Below, in pieces: positions 18,819-28,236 of a DNA stretch of 64,000 bases. Every line of letters begins with the position of its first letter. Position 1 is the stretch's first letter. The notes beneath the pieces were generated by a model that was not told the DNA's origin, made no database searches, and worked only from the letters and a program-made list of their open reading frames with translations. The position numbers and the translations under genes were made by a program. Origin of the DNA: Bacteroides sp. (lineage in GTDB: Bacteria > Bacteroidota > Bacteroidia > Bacteroidales > Muribaculaceae); assembly GCA_014801225.1 (NCBI GenBank), contig JAAVEO010000010.1, positions 2,935 through 66,934 on the forward strand, given 5' to 3'.

Positions 18819-21053
18819 TTAACGCGGAATGGCTTTGAGTACGGTGGGGCGGTGGCTTGAACCGTCTCCGGTACGAGCGGAGATAAGAAGCATTTGTCCG
18901 CTTAAATGAGAAAGGTCGATTTCACTGTCGGTAGTGGCGGCAGTCTGTTGGAGCATACGTCCTTGAGTGTCGGCGATCGTTATGATAAGTTGGTCATCAG
19001 CAGGATTGAAGATAAGCAGTCTGCCTCCCTTCATTTCCAAAACGGGGAGAGGGTTGACGGCATCTATCGAGTCTACCGATACATTTCTCAGTACCATCTT
19101 GAGGCCTTCGTAAGCGTCAAACCATCCTTGGCCGTGGCGCGGATTATCGGGATCGGGTACGTCTGTATGATTGGTGGAGGCTATGATACGCTTCACGTCG
19201 GATATTGTAAGGGTAGGGTCTGCCTCAAGCCATGTGGCGAGAAATCCGGCTACATAGGGGCTTGACATGGAGGTGCCGCCATCGGGTTGCCAATACCATG
19301 TTTTATTCTCCGTTCGGGAGATCGCGCATACATCCTCCATGTAGTTGGGATTGGCTGCGAGGAAGGGTGCCGAGCCGGCTGAAACTACGATAAAGCCCGG
19401 GGCGACCGTATGAGGATACACTCTTCCGTCAAGAAGAGTAGCATAGCTGGAGTTGACGTTTACCGTCCCTTCGTCATAGTCTCCTTTCAGACCTCCGGTA
19501 GCGAGAGGATATGAGCGTCGGGTGGTATGCATTCCCACGCAGAGCACGTTGTGACCCGTAGCAAGGTCACTGATTGAGAATGACGATCCGGGTGCGGGAC
19601 TTCCGGGTATCTGACGCAGACGTGAGTAGGAACCGTCGGTAAAGACATCTGCTCGTTGTCCCGGTTCTCCTTCCACCAGAAATCCTATATTATACCGAGC
19701 CCAGGGCCCGGCATCGCTCTCTGTGGTGGTGTGTAGGTCATAGAGTAGTGAAAGGTTATAGCGTCCGTTTTCCGAATTGATACCCCCCTCTGCATATATC
19801 CATCCCTCATAGTATCGGCGGAATTCAGCATCGGCCTCTTCAAATCCACGGGGATTCTCAAGCGTACTCACTCCCCATTCCCGGCCTGAGTGAAGATCTA
19901 TGGTCGGAAAGCGATAGATTATTTCGGAGATGGTCTCGTCATAAACCACCGGAGTCAGGCGCAGGCTCCGCATGTCGGCGCTCCAGATATCTGTCATTCC
20001 TTGTATGTCGAATTGATTCCATTTGTAATTATGGATGCGTTGTCCATAGGAGCGGTTCTCTTCAGTGAAATTAAGTGTCACGGAATTGGAATGTCCTTCG
20101 TTCCCTTCGTTGCCGGCTGAGAGGCATATCAATGCTTCCTCTCCGAGCATATCAAGGTATTGGGAGAAGAGGGAGGTGCCGTCATGCGGACCGGTATAAT
20201 TCCCCATTGAGAGATTCACTACAGCTGGTTTGCCTACTTCTCGGGCATATTCCAAAATATCTTCCACACCGGCCAGCAATCCTACATCGCTCAGCTGGGA
20301 GGTACTGATTACAATATCGGCTCCCGAAGCAATCCCTCCGTAGCCGAGGGAATCGTCGGCTCCTGTCAATATTCCGGCCACATGTGTTGCGTGGTAATGG
20401 GCGGTGGTGTCCGTGGTCCAGGAGATATACTCTTCGGGTGAACGCATATCGATGCGCTCTCCTTGAGCTTCTTTGTATTGAGTGATACGACGTACGCGGC
20501 TTTCTCCCGTGATAGGATCATGGAAAGCCGGGTGGGAGGGATCGAATCCGATGTCGCAGATACCTACCACTACTCCTTTGCCTGTGAATGCTTTCGGAAG
20601 ATTATCGCCGGTAAGTACACGGGAGGCTCCGTAAAATGCTTTTGCTTTGTCCAACGTGGGGCTGACGGTGCGTCCGATATCGATACGTGCGTTTCCGCCG
20701 TGCCCTTTGCGTGAATCATTTTCATCCGATTTGCGTGGCGATTTTTTTTCTATCTCTTCCCGCTCTTTGTTAGGAAGATAGGTAAGGGCAAGATTGCCAC
20801 GGCGTCGCAAGAGTATGCCTTCCTCTCCGAGTATCTCTTGAAGCTCATCCTCGGATGAGAATTTCACAATTGCAGGGAGAAACAGAGCATCATCTTCGGC
20901 TTCATACTCGTCGCCGCCCGGATGATATCCGGCAGGGAGGGAGGTTGCGTTGAGAGAGAGGGGGGAGAGAAGAAATCCGCCAAGAGTCAAAGCCACGATA
21001 CTCGCTATTCGAGGCAGAGAGGCGTAGATATTAAGGAGGAGATGTTTCATCAT
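18819..21053 (-). CDS. S8 family (subtilisin-like) serine peptidase with T9SS-type C-terminus
   Basis: A secreted subtilase. I start it at the ATG at 21053 (MMKHLLLNIYASLPR), 744 residues; the track start at 21098 is GTG. A signal peptide is followed by a prodomain containing KFSSEDELQEILGEEGILL, then the catalytic triad: Asp in GVVVGICDIGFDPSHPAF, His in HYHATHVAGILTG, Ser in DGGTSMSSPYVAGFLATW. The end (GGRLLIFNPADDQLIITIADTQGRML) resembles type A T9SS sorting domains. With the C10 and C69 genes it forms an exported-protease group on the minus strand, though each gene seems separately transcribed. Confidence 0.93.
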   Translation of the reverse strand: MMKHLLLNIYASLPRIASIVALTLGGFLLSPLSLNATSLPAGYHPGGDEYEAEDDALFLPAIVKFSSEDELQEILGEEGILLRRRGNLALTYLPNKEREEIEKKSPRKSDENDSRKGHGGNARIDIGRTVSPTLDKAKAFYGASRVLTGDNLPKAFTGKGVVVGICDIGFDPSHPAFHDPITGESRVRRITQYKEAQGERIDMRSPEEYISWTTDTTAHYHATHVAGILTGADDSLGYGGIASGADIVISTSQLSDVGLLAGVEDILEYAREVGKPAVVNLSMGNYTGPHDGTSLFSQYLDMLGEEALICLSAGNEGNEGHSNSVTLNFTEENRSYGQRIHNYKWNQFDIQGMTDIWSADMRSLRLTPVVYDETISEIIYRFPTIDLHSGREWGVSTLENPRGFEEADAEFRRYYEGWIYAEGGINSENGRYNLSLLYDLHTTTESDAGPWARYNIGFLVEGEPGQRADVFTDGSYSRLRQIPGSPAPGSSFSISDLATGHNVLCVGMHTTRRSYPLATGGLKGDYDEGTVNVNSSYATLLDGRVYPHTVAPGFIVVSAGSAPFLAANPNYMEDVCAISRTENKTWYWQPDGGTSMSSPYVAGFLATWLEADPTLTISDVKRIIASTNHTDVPDPDNPRHGQGWFDAYEGLKMVLRNVSVDSIDAVNPLPVLEMKGGRLLIFNPADDQLIITIADTQGRMLQQTAATTDSEIDLSHLSGQMLLISARTGDGSSHRPTVLKAIPR

Positions 21054-21098
21054 TGAGAAAAAGGTTAGAAAGATAAAAAAGTATGAGTAGGTAGCCAC

Positions 21099-21350
21099 CT
21101 ACAATAATTCCTATGTATTCATAACGGAAAAACTCTTGCGAAATTCCCTCCCGTCAGTTAATTATTATGGATAACCTCCGTATTCGTTTCACTCTTCAAA
21201 GATTGTTGAAAGCTAAGACTGCCAATGTCCGCGCTTTCGCCCTTTTGCTTCAATCGTTTAGCCGGCAATACTCCTACGCAAATCTTCCCCTCATCCGGGA
21301 AACATTTTGTTTAAACAAGATGCTTTGAGAATTTAAGGGATGAATATAAT
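21099..21350. other. Intergenic region, no gene assigned
   Basis: About 250 bases between the S8 peptidase and the broken receptor gene. A 53-codon plus-strand ORF (21167-21328) can be read but has no recognisable promoter or domain, so it is not called. Confidence 0.4.
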
Positions 21351-23729
21351 TTAGAATGTCATACGACCTCCACCCATTTCAGCGGCGTTATTGCGTTGAG
21401 CTTGTATGACTTTAGTATTACCCAACCTATAGGAAATGGAAAGGTATAAACGAGGTTTATTCTCAAAATAATAAATTGACGTTGTTATGTAGTTTAATGA
21501 GGAATATTTTCGAACTCCTTGATTTAGATTTTGTTTATAACTCAGCCTACATTCCAGACCGAAATTGAAAGTCTTTTGTAGTCCTGCGCCTATAATATGA
21601 TGATCAGGAAAATGGGTAGTGTAGTTTCTGTCGCCCATAATATAGGAATAGAAAGGATAGAACTCTAAATCTTTTGCAGAATTAAGATATACACTTGGAG
21701 TTAATTGGCAACTGAAACTATTATTTACTGATTTTGTATAATCAGAATTGTTAGAGTAAGATTTCGCCCAATGATATGATGCAGAAAATTTTAGGTGTAA
21801 ATAGTTGTTTAACAACCATTTGTCAATATTAATATCCGCCAATATTCCCTGATAGCTGACCCCGGGGATATTGGTTGAAATTAATATTCCATCCTTGCCG
21901 GGGATAAAGGTGGCAACGGGAAGATCATTAAGCCAAATGGAAGAGAGACTTAAATTAATTAGACTCCCATAGCCATAGCGTAAATTAATACTATGACTGT
22001 TTGCTCCTTTTAGAGTAGGATTACCAACTGTCTACTCAGTTGCAGAAGTCCATTTTTTGACAGGACTTAAAGATGATATATCAGGACGGTTTTTCCCCAT
22101 GCTATAGCTTAGTCTCAAGTTATTCTGACTATTTATTGCCATTGATGCTGAGATATCCGGTAGTATATTGATAAAAACTTTATCAAAATTCGGGCTGTCT
22201 ATTAATTTACTGAAATGTCTATTAGTTATTTCGAGTGAGACTCCGGCGGATACCGTAAAACGTGAATTATACCACGATGTCTCTATAGCTTGAGAAAAAA
22301 TGCCCTCCTTATATCTAAATTCTTCTTCCTCTCCGTTATTTATCATCTCATATTGATAATCCATGTATGAATATGTTGTGGAAAAATCCAATCGGAATGG
22401 AGTCTTGAATCCTTTTCCCAATCCTAATCTGAAATTTGCACTATTGCCATAGGAATTATTAATCTGTGTAAAGGATTTTTCCCTTTCCGCAGATTCATCG
22501 AGATGGTAGTTATACTCGGATAAAAATACATAAGGAGTTTGAGAGCTTACAAAGTATCCCCCATCAAAGCGCAAGCCCCAGTTATATTTAAAATTAGTTC
22601 CAAATGTGATTCCCACTCCTCCGTTGGGTTTTCCAAATTTTCTTTGGTTTTGACTCTCAGTGGTATATAATAATGAGCGTAAGGTTTCCGTCACGGAATA
22701 GATATTACTTCTATCCCTCGACCAATCCTTGAATCCACTCAAATTTGCATTTACACCAATAAAAGTCTTTGTTGTGATATACCATTTTGCTCCTAAATTA
22801 CCTGATAATGTGTGCCTGTCTGTTTTGCTGTATAATTCCTCTTCCGTAGATGTATCACTATCAGTAAATTTAGTCGTTTTATTGTATTTTAAATTCATAG
22901 CTTGGTCTCTATTGGTAATTGAACCGCTTACCATAACTCTCCCATTCTGATATGAGGACCATAGAGTATTAGAGTCGGAGAACTTTTCATTCTCGTAAGA
23001 CACTGAGGAGTTAATTCCGGAAAGATGTCCCACGAGATAGTTTTCCAATATTATGTTTATAATACCTCCTTTTTTTACTGATGAAGAGTAGGTGGCTCCG
23101 GGATCAAATATTATTTCAATACCCTTTATTGATTTAGGAGGCATTTTCGCCAGCCATTCCTGAAGTACCTCAAGTGAATAATTTATAGGGTTTCCATTCA
23201 CATATACTATTGCGGTCTGCTCTTTTGAAAAGATATTAATGGAATTGCTCCCTACTTCCAACATAGGTACTTTTCTCAACAATGCCTTTGCATCCTTCAC
23301 TATGCCATAAAGTTCGTGCGGATTATATCTCATGCCACCGGGAACAGGTTTCATACTTGGTTTTTTAGATTTTACTTCCAGTTCGGGCAGCTCTTCTGAT
23401 AATTTTTGCAGGCGTATGGGGTCAGGGATTGAGCTTATAGTAGAACTAAAATTTTCATATCCTTTTTTTAAGGTATGGAGTTGAAAATCATTTGGATTAT
23501 AATTGTCAGGTAAATCAAGAAGGTATATACCTTTATTATCAGTGGATGTCATACATAAGGTTGTGCTGTCGGCATTATTGATGACAGTCACGAGTACATC
23601 CATAATTGGTGCACCATCCGAACTAATAATGTGACCTTCTTTCTTTTCACCATAGGAAAGCATGGATTGCCAAAGACCACAAAATAGGAATAGGCAAAAG
23701 GTAGAAAGTCTTTTTAATATATTTTGCAT
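21351..23729 (-). pseudogene. Outer-membrane beta-barrel receptor-like protein interrupted by one in-frame TAG
   Basis: The frame from 23729 (MQNILKRLSTFCLFLFCGL, a signal peptide) reads as a carboxypeptidase-regulatory-like domain, then a TonB-plug-like part (TAIVYVNGNPINYSLEVLQE, IEIIFDPGATYSSSVKKGG) and a beta-barrel. At 22034-22032 a TAG interrupts SATE-stop-TVGNPTLKG; the same frame then runs open to 21351, so the ORF track lists two pieces (22032-23729 and 21351-21842). Without the stop the protein would be 792 residues, a normal length for this family. TAC or TAT (Tyr) to TAG is one base. The gene is clearly more AT-rich than its flanks, suggesting transfer. A sequencing error is not excluded. 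Ligand unknown. Confidence 0.85.
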
Positions 23730-24028
23730 AATTTTTGAATTTTATCTTTACTCCGAACTACTTTCAACCTTTAGGCATTATCGCTAATTCATGAGTAGAA
23801 AGTTTGTTAATGTGTAATAAATATATGGTGTTACAAATTTAGATTTTTTTTGTTTAATTCAAAATTTAAGTCTAATTTCTTAACAAAAATTAACATAATT
23901 AAAGACGTGCGAGGAAGTCGTGCCGTTCCACTTTGAGCGATTTCTCAGAAGTGTTGTCATTCTCCAAGCCGGTTAGTCTATATAGACGTGGTGTAAAATA
24001 TAGAGGCGTGGCGGGCGTTACTTTAAAT
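23730..24028. other. Intergenic region upstream of the porE-like gene
   Basis: AT-rich for the first 170 bases, then of normal composition. No convincing promoter box was found for the plus-strand gene. The minus-strand frame ending at 23899 (KSLKVERHDFLARL) looks gene-like at its end but has no usable start outside the porE-like gene. Confidence 0.3.
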
Positions 24029-26041
24029 ATGGAAAGATTACGGCAAATGATATTCGGAGGCAGAGGGAGAGGGGTGTTGCTCTCTCTCGTTGCTGTCATG
24101 GCGCTTCTGTTAGCCGGCGGTTGCAAGGGCGGTAAACTCGCCGATGCCGATGCTCAGATGGCTAAAGGTGAATTTTTTGATGCCTCGAAGACTTACCGCA
24201 AGGTCTATAATAGTCTGACGAAGCCCGCGGAGCGTCCGTTGCGCGGGGAGGTGGCCTATAAACTCGCCACATGCTATCGTCGTCTTAACATGGCTTCGCG
24301 TGCAAGTGCCGCTTATCAGAATGCTATACGTTACCAATACCCTGATTCGATGGCTTTCTATTGGCTCGGGCGTTCTCTTCAGGCCGAGGGAAAGTATAAT
24401 CCGGCCATACAGGCCTACAATACTTTCCTGGAATGGATGCCCGATGATCAGCTTGCCAAGGAGGGCCTGCGCGGTTGCCGATTGGCTCTCGCTTCCAAAG
24501 AGAACGGCAAGACCCGCTATATCGTGAAGAATGCCAAGCTCTTCAATTCTCGCAGGGCCGACTTTGCTCCGATGTTTCTTGACAAGAATCTTGACCAAAT
24601 CTATTTCACTACCACGAATGAAAAGGTGACCGGCGATAATAAGTCGGAGATCACGGGTATGAAGAAGGGTGATATATGGTTCTCCAAAAAAGATGAGAAA
24701 GGGGAGTGGACCCGTCCCGAACCGGTGGAGGGCGAACTCAACAGCGAAATGGACGAAGGTATAATTTCTTTCTCTCCGGATGGCTCCACAATGTATCTCA
24801 CCATGGCACGCCGTGCTCCCGAGTCGGACACTTCCGTAGAGATTTACACTTCCAAGCGCAGCGACGCCTCATGGAGTGCTCCTCAGAAATTCGAGATTAT
24901 TTCCGATACGATATCCGCAGTGGGTCATCCGGCCGTAAGTCCTGACGGCCGCTACCTTTATTTCACGTCGGATATGCCGGGCGGCTATGGAGGTAAGGAT
25001 ATCTGGCGTATCAATCTCAATGAGCGAAGCGGTTCGCTGGAGAATCTCGGTCCGCAGATCAATACCGCCGGTGATGAGATGTTCCCTTATGTGCGTACCG
25101 ACTCTCTTCTATATTTTTCCTCCGACGGTCATCCCGGTTTCGGCGGTCTCGACCTTTTCCGCGCACGCCTTAACTCTACCGGTGAGAGGTGGAGCGTGGA
25201 GAATATGGGCATTCCGATGAATAGCGCCGGCGATGACTTCGGTATCACTTTCGGACAGGGGGAGAGTGGCTATTTCTCCTCAAACAGGGGTGACGGCAGA
25301 GGCTACGACCATATTTATTCATTTGAACTTCCCGACCTTAAGATTACGATTTCCGGATGGGTGCTCGATAAGGATGAGGAGCCTGTGCCTAACGCTGTAA
25401 TACGAATTGTAGGTGACGACGGATCCAACCAGAAGGAGATTGCCCGCGATGACGGCAGTTTCCGCTTCAATCTTCAGCGAGGAGTAAGATATGTGATGAT
25501 GGCCGGCGCCAAGGGATATCTCAATGTGAAGCAGGAATTCGAGAGTGATAACGCCGAGGAGGATGCCGACTATGGTATTGATTTTATTCTGGCAGCTATC
25601 AATAAGCCGCAGGTGGTGGAGAATATATTCTATGATTTCGATAAGGCCACACTTCGTCCCGAGTCGAAGACGGCTCTTGATGAGATGGCTCAGATTCTTC
25701 GCGACAATCCCAATGTGACAGTGGAGATGGGGGCACATACCGACCGTTGGGGATCCGACGCTTACAATAACGCTCTCTCCGATCGAAGGGCCAAGAGCGT
25801 GGTGGATTATCTTGTGAGCGCCGGAATTCCGGCTGCCCGTCTCTCATGGAAGGGATATGGCGAATCGCGTCCCAAGACTGTTACGAAGCGTATCAATCGC
25901 GAGTATCCGCAATTTCCGGAAGGTACTGTGCTTGACGAGGCCTTTATCGAGACCTTATCTCCCGAAGATCAGGACGCCGCCGACCAGATCAATCGCCGTA
26001 CGGAATTTCAAGTCACTTCCATAGATTTCGACATGTTCTGA
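24029..26041 (+). CDS. porE: PorE-like outer-membrane lipoprotein of the type IX secretion system
   Basis: A 670-residue lipoprotein. The ATG at 24029 (MERLRQMIFGG) is chosen because it puts a lipobox (LLLAGGC) after a hydrophobic segment; the track start at 23933 is TTG. Domain order: TPR-like repeats (FFDASKTYRKVYN to ~res 130), a PD40/WD40-type propeller (FSPDGSTMYLT, SPDGRYLYFTSDMPGGYGG, YFSSDGHPGFGGLDL), a carboxypeptidase regulatory-like domain (ISGWVLDKDEEPVPNAVIRI), and an OmpA peptidoglycan-binding domain (NVTVEMGAHTDRWGSDAYNN, LSDRRAKSVVDYL). This order is that of PorE (PG1058), which ties the T9SS to peptidoglycan. The C10 and S8 proteins nearby are plausible cargo. Confidence 0.88.
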   Translation: MERLRQMIFGGRGRGVLLSLVAVMALLLAGGCKGGKLADADAQMAKGEFFDASKTYRKVYNSLTKPAERPLRGEVAYKLATCYRRLNMASRASAAYQNAIRYQYPDSMAFYWLGRSLQAEGKYNPAIQAYNTFLEWMPDDQLAKEGLRGCRLALASKENGKTRYIVKNAKLFNSRRADFAPMFLDKNLDQIYFTTTNEKVTGDNKSEITGMKKGDIWFSKKDEKGEWTRPEPVEGELNSEMDEGIISFSPDGSTMYLTMARRAPESDTSVEIYTSKRSDASWSAPQKFEIISDTISAVGHPAVSPDGRYLYFTSDMPGGYGGKDIWRINLNERSGSLENLGPQINTAGDEMFPYVRTDSLLYFSSDGHPGFGGLDLFRARLNSTGERWSVENMGIPMNSAGDDFGITFGQGESGYFSSNRGDGRGYDHIYSFELPDLKITISGWVLDKDEEPVPNAVIRIVGDDGSNQKEIARDDGSFRFNLQRGVRYVMMAGAKGYLNVKQEFESDNAEEDADYGIDFILAAINKPQVVENIFYDFDKATLRPESKTALDEMAQILRDNPNVTVEMGAHTDRWGSDAYNNALSDRRAKSVVDYLVSAGIPAARLSWKGYGESRPKTVTKRINREYPQFPEGTVLDEAFIETLSPEDQDAADQINRRTEFQVTSIDFDMF

Positions 26042-26082
26042 AAAGCGCTTGCGTGGGCAGCGAAAAATAGAATTTAAGCTTG

Positions 26083-26131
26083 CGAAGTTGTCTAAACTTA
26101 TTTTCTTACGAAATAAGTTTAGACAACTTCG
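26083..26131 (+). repeat. Palindromic intergenic element, copy 2 (20-bp stem), after the porE-like gene
   Basis: GAAGTTGTCTAAACTTATTT and its exact complement flank a 7-base loop, 42 bases after the porE-like stop. It resembles the element at 16979-17019 with paired substitutions. No U tract follows. Confidence 0.75.
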
Positions 26132-26162
26132 TTGCATATTACCGTGGAATTCATTAATTTTG
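26131..26162 (+). promoter_or_regulatory. Promoter of hpt
   Basis: GTTG, 20 bases, TAATTTTG followed by CC. Transcription should begin about 55 bases before the hpt ATG. Confidence 0.65.
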
Positions 26163-26224
26163 CCGATGATTTTTGTACGCCGTTATCTTCGGAGATGGCG
26201 TGCCCTTTAACAAAAGCATAGAAA

Positions 26225-26779
26225 ATGGAAAACGAGATTACAGTCAACGGTCTTACATTCGTGCCTTATATCACGAATGAGGAGATAAAGACTCAGGTGG
26301 AGCGGGTAGCTTCGGAGATTCGTAACGATCTTCGCGGATGCGAACCGGTATTCCTTTGTGTGCTCAACGGTGCATTTATCTTTGCGGCTGATCTTATCCG
26401 TGCCGTGGATATTTCCGATTGCAAGGTATGCTTTGTGAGATACTCAAGTTATGAAGGCACCAATTCCTCGGGAAAGGTGAAGACTCTCATGGGGCTTACG
26501 GAAGATCTCGAAGGTCGTGATGTGGTGATCGTGGAGGATATTGTGGATACAGGTCTTACTGCTTCTCATATGGTGGATGATATTCGCAAGCGCAATCCCC
26601 GCTCCATTCGTTTTGCCACGTTGTTACATAAGCCGGAAAGCAGTAAGACGGGTTTCAAACCGGATTATGTGGCTTTCTCCATCTCCCCGAGCTTTATTAT
26701 CGGTTATGGTCTCGACCTTGATGGCAAGGCACGTAATCTCCCCGATATCTATGTCATCAAGGATCAAGCCAAGTGCTGA
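26225..26779 (+). CDS. hpt: Hypoxanthine (guanine) phosphoribosyltransferase
   Basis: Salvages hypoxanthine or guanine with PRPP to IMP or GMP in the cytoplasm. The 184-residue product has the type I PRTase signature VVIVEDIVDTGLTA at about residues 100-113, the flexible-loop region (FVRYSSYEGTNSSGKVK), and the C-terminal FIIGYGLDLDGKARNLPDIY typical of the family. It is followed 84 bases on by adk, so two purine nucleotide genes lie together. Identity is secure; purine preference is not readable by eye. Confidence 0.95.
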   Translation: MENEITVNGLTFVPYITNEEIKTQVERVASEIRNDLRGCEPVFLCVLNGAFIFAADLIRAVDISDCKVCFVRYSSYEGTNSSGKVKTLMGLTEDLEGRDVVIVEDIVDTGLTASHMVDDIRKRNPRSIRFATLLHKPESSKTGFKPDYVAFSISPSFIIGYGLDLDGKARNLPDIYVIKDQAKC

Positions 26780-26863
26780 CGGATGCTTGGTGGTCTTTCT
26801 TCCGAATGATCCTCATTTTTCCGACTGAAGATTACTATACTATATCTTAATAAAAAGACAATC

Positions 26864-27463
26864 ATGTTGAATCTTGTATTGTTTGGGGCTCCCGGCAGTG
26901 GCAAGGGCACCCAGAGCGCGAAACTCATCGATGAGTACGGGCTGTATCATATTTCTACAGGCGAACTTCTCCGCGACCATATCAAGCGTGGCACAGAACT
27001 TGGTAAAATCGCCGACAGCTATATCTCAAAGGGTAATCTTATTCCCGATGATCTGATGATCAGCATCCTTGATGATTTCCTTGAGAAGAATGCTGCTGAT
27101 GTGGAGGGTGTCGTGTTCGATGGCTTCCCTCGCACTATTCCTCAAGCTGAGGCGCTTGAGAAACTCCTCAACAAGCGTGGCACAAATCTCCACGCCGTGG
27201 TAGGTCTTGAGGTGCCCGAGGAAGAGCTCGTGGAGCGTATGCTTGAACGTGGCCGCCAGACAGGTCGTGCCGACGATACTCTCGAGACCATCAAGAATCG
27301 TCTTGACGTTTACCACAATCAGACTATGCCTCTCCGCGACTACTATACAGGCAATGGCAAGTATCTCAAAATCAATGGTCATGGCTCTATCGATGATATC
27401 TTCGAGGAAATAGCCGCCAATCTTGAGAAGCACACCGGAGCGAAGCGCAAATCCAAGAAATAA
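26864..27463 (+). CDS. adk: Adenylate kinase
   Basis: Interconverts ATP + AMP and 2 ADP. The product is 199 residues: P-loop GAPGSGKGTQS, the AMP-binding HISTGELLRDHIKRGT, the signature VVFDGFPRTIPQA, and a short LID (RGRQTGRADDTLETIKNRL) without the zinc-binding Cys, as is usual in short-form adenylate kinases. The C-terminus is basic (HTGAKRKSKK). A terminator follows at 27521. Confidence 0.97.
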   Translation: MLNLVLFGAPGSGKGTQSAKLIDEYGLYHISTGELLRDHIKRGTELGKIADSYISKGNLIPDDLMISILDDFLEKNAADVEGVVFDGFPRTIPQAEALEKLLNKRGTNLHAVVGLEVPEEELVERMLERGRQTGRADDTLETIKNRLDVYHNQTMPLRDYYTGNGKYLKINGHGSIDDIFEEIAANLEKHTGAKRKSKK

Positions 27464-27520
27464 GAAGCCGCGCAGGAATCTCTTGTTGCATAAGAGAATA
27501 ATCGTTTCATAATAGAGATG

Positions 27521-27564
27521 GCCGGAGGTCGGAATTTTTGTATGTCCCGATTTCCGGCTTTTTT
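27521..27564 (+). terminator. Terminator after adk
   Basis: GCCGGA ... TCCGGC with inner CGG/CCG pairing, then TTTTTT. It lies about 60 bases after the adk stop. Confidence 0.8.
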
Positions 27565-27732
27565 ATGGCTCCGGAAATTGATGATCTTCTTAATGAATCT
27601 ATAATAAGAAGATCTAATGTGAATATATGTTAAAATATGGTGTAAATGGAAAATAAATAGTTAATAAATATAAATTCAAGCGATATTTTTTATGTTGTAA
27701 AACATTATTTAAGAAAATGTTTGTAATTTTGC
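27565..27732. other. AT-rich intergenic stretch before the small RNA units
   Basis: No gene. It contains the upstream element ATGTTGTAAAACAT at about 27692 and the -7 box at 27724 for small RNA unit 1; otherwise nothing recognised. Confidence 0.5.
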
Positions 27733-27808
27733 ATTGAGTTTTTCATGGTATTAGATTTTAAGGTTAACACAGAGATTGGTTGTCGGGAGACAATCAATTT
27801 TTTTTGTG
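27733..27808 (+). ncRNA. Candidate small RNA, tandem unit 1
   Basis: A 73-base block (27736-27808) recurs exactly at 28016-28088. It starts right after a -7 box TAATTTTG, runs through GGTTAACACAGAGATTGG, and ends in a 10-bp hairpin (ATTGGTTGTC, loop GGGA, GACAATCAAT, one G-U) followed by eight T. So it looks like a complete ~70-base transcript with its own terminator. No ORF is present. It may belong to a Bacteroidales small RNA family such as the Bacteroidales-1 motif, which I could not check. Confidence 0.7.
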
Positions 27809-28012
27809 TCTTTCTGAAAATGACAGGATGTAATTGTGAATTTCCCGGTAAAGGTATGAGGTAATGTTGCGATGTTACCTGACGGTTAGTTTCTTATGTC
27901 CTTAAAAGAATAAAAATATTCCAAATTAGCCTATTAATTCTTAAAGAATGTTAAAACAAAGAAATTTTTTATGTTGTAAAGCATGTTTTATAGAAATAAT
28001 GACTAATTTTGC

Positions 28013-28088
28013 ATCGAGTTTTTCATGGTATTAGATTTTAAGGTTAACACAGAGATTGGTTGTCGGGAGACAATCAATTTTTTTTGTG
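28013..28088 (+). ncRNA. Candidate small RNA, tandem unit 2
   Basis: An exact second copy of the 73-base block, 280 bases after the first. Its upstream region is also alike: TTTTTTATGTTGTAAA then R-CAT, and a TAATTTTGCAT box at the same distance, while the bases between have diverged. The downstream gene at 28237 has its own promoter after this terminator, so this is not simply that gene's leader. Confidence 0.7.
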
Positions 28089-28141
28089 CTTTCCTTTAGA
28101 GGGTTGCTGCTTCTGTCATAGTGGAGTATGCAACCTATTAT

Positions 28142-28172
28142 TTTGCCCTTTCGCAAAAAAGATGTATCTTTG
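28142..28172 (+). promoter_or_regulatory. Promoter of the YbjN-like gene
   Basis: TTTG, 19 bases, TATCTTTG: an almost ideal Bacteroidota promoter, 65 bases before the ATG and downstream of small RNA unit 2. Confidence 0.75.
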
Positions 28173-28236
28173 CAGACTGACGAAGCTGCATCTATAGGAT
28201 GTAGCTGAGTGCAACAACATTTTCAAAACAAGTCAC

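Noticed and set aside
21167-21328. 53-codon plus-strand ORF in the gap before the broken receptor gene
   Set aside because: No promoter, no RBS and no similarity that I can recognise; chance ORF is as likely.
23899-24126. Minus-strand ORF ending KSLKVERHDFLARL
   Set aside because: The end looks coding, but the only starts lie inside the porE-like gene on the other strand.
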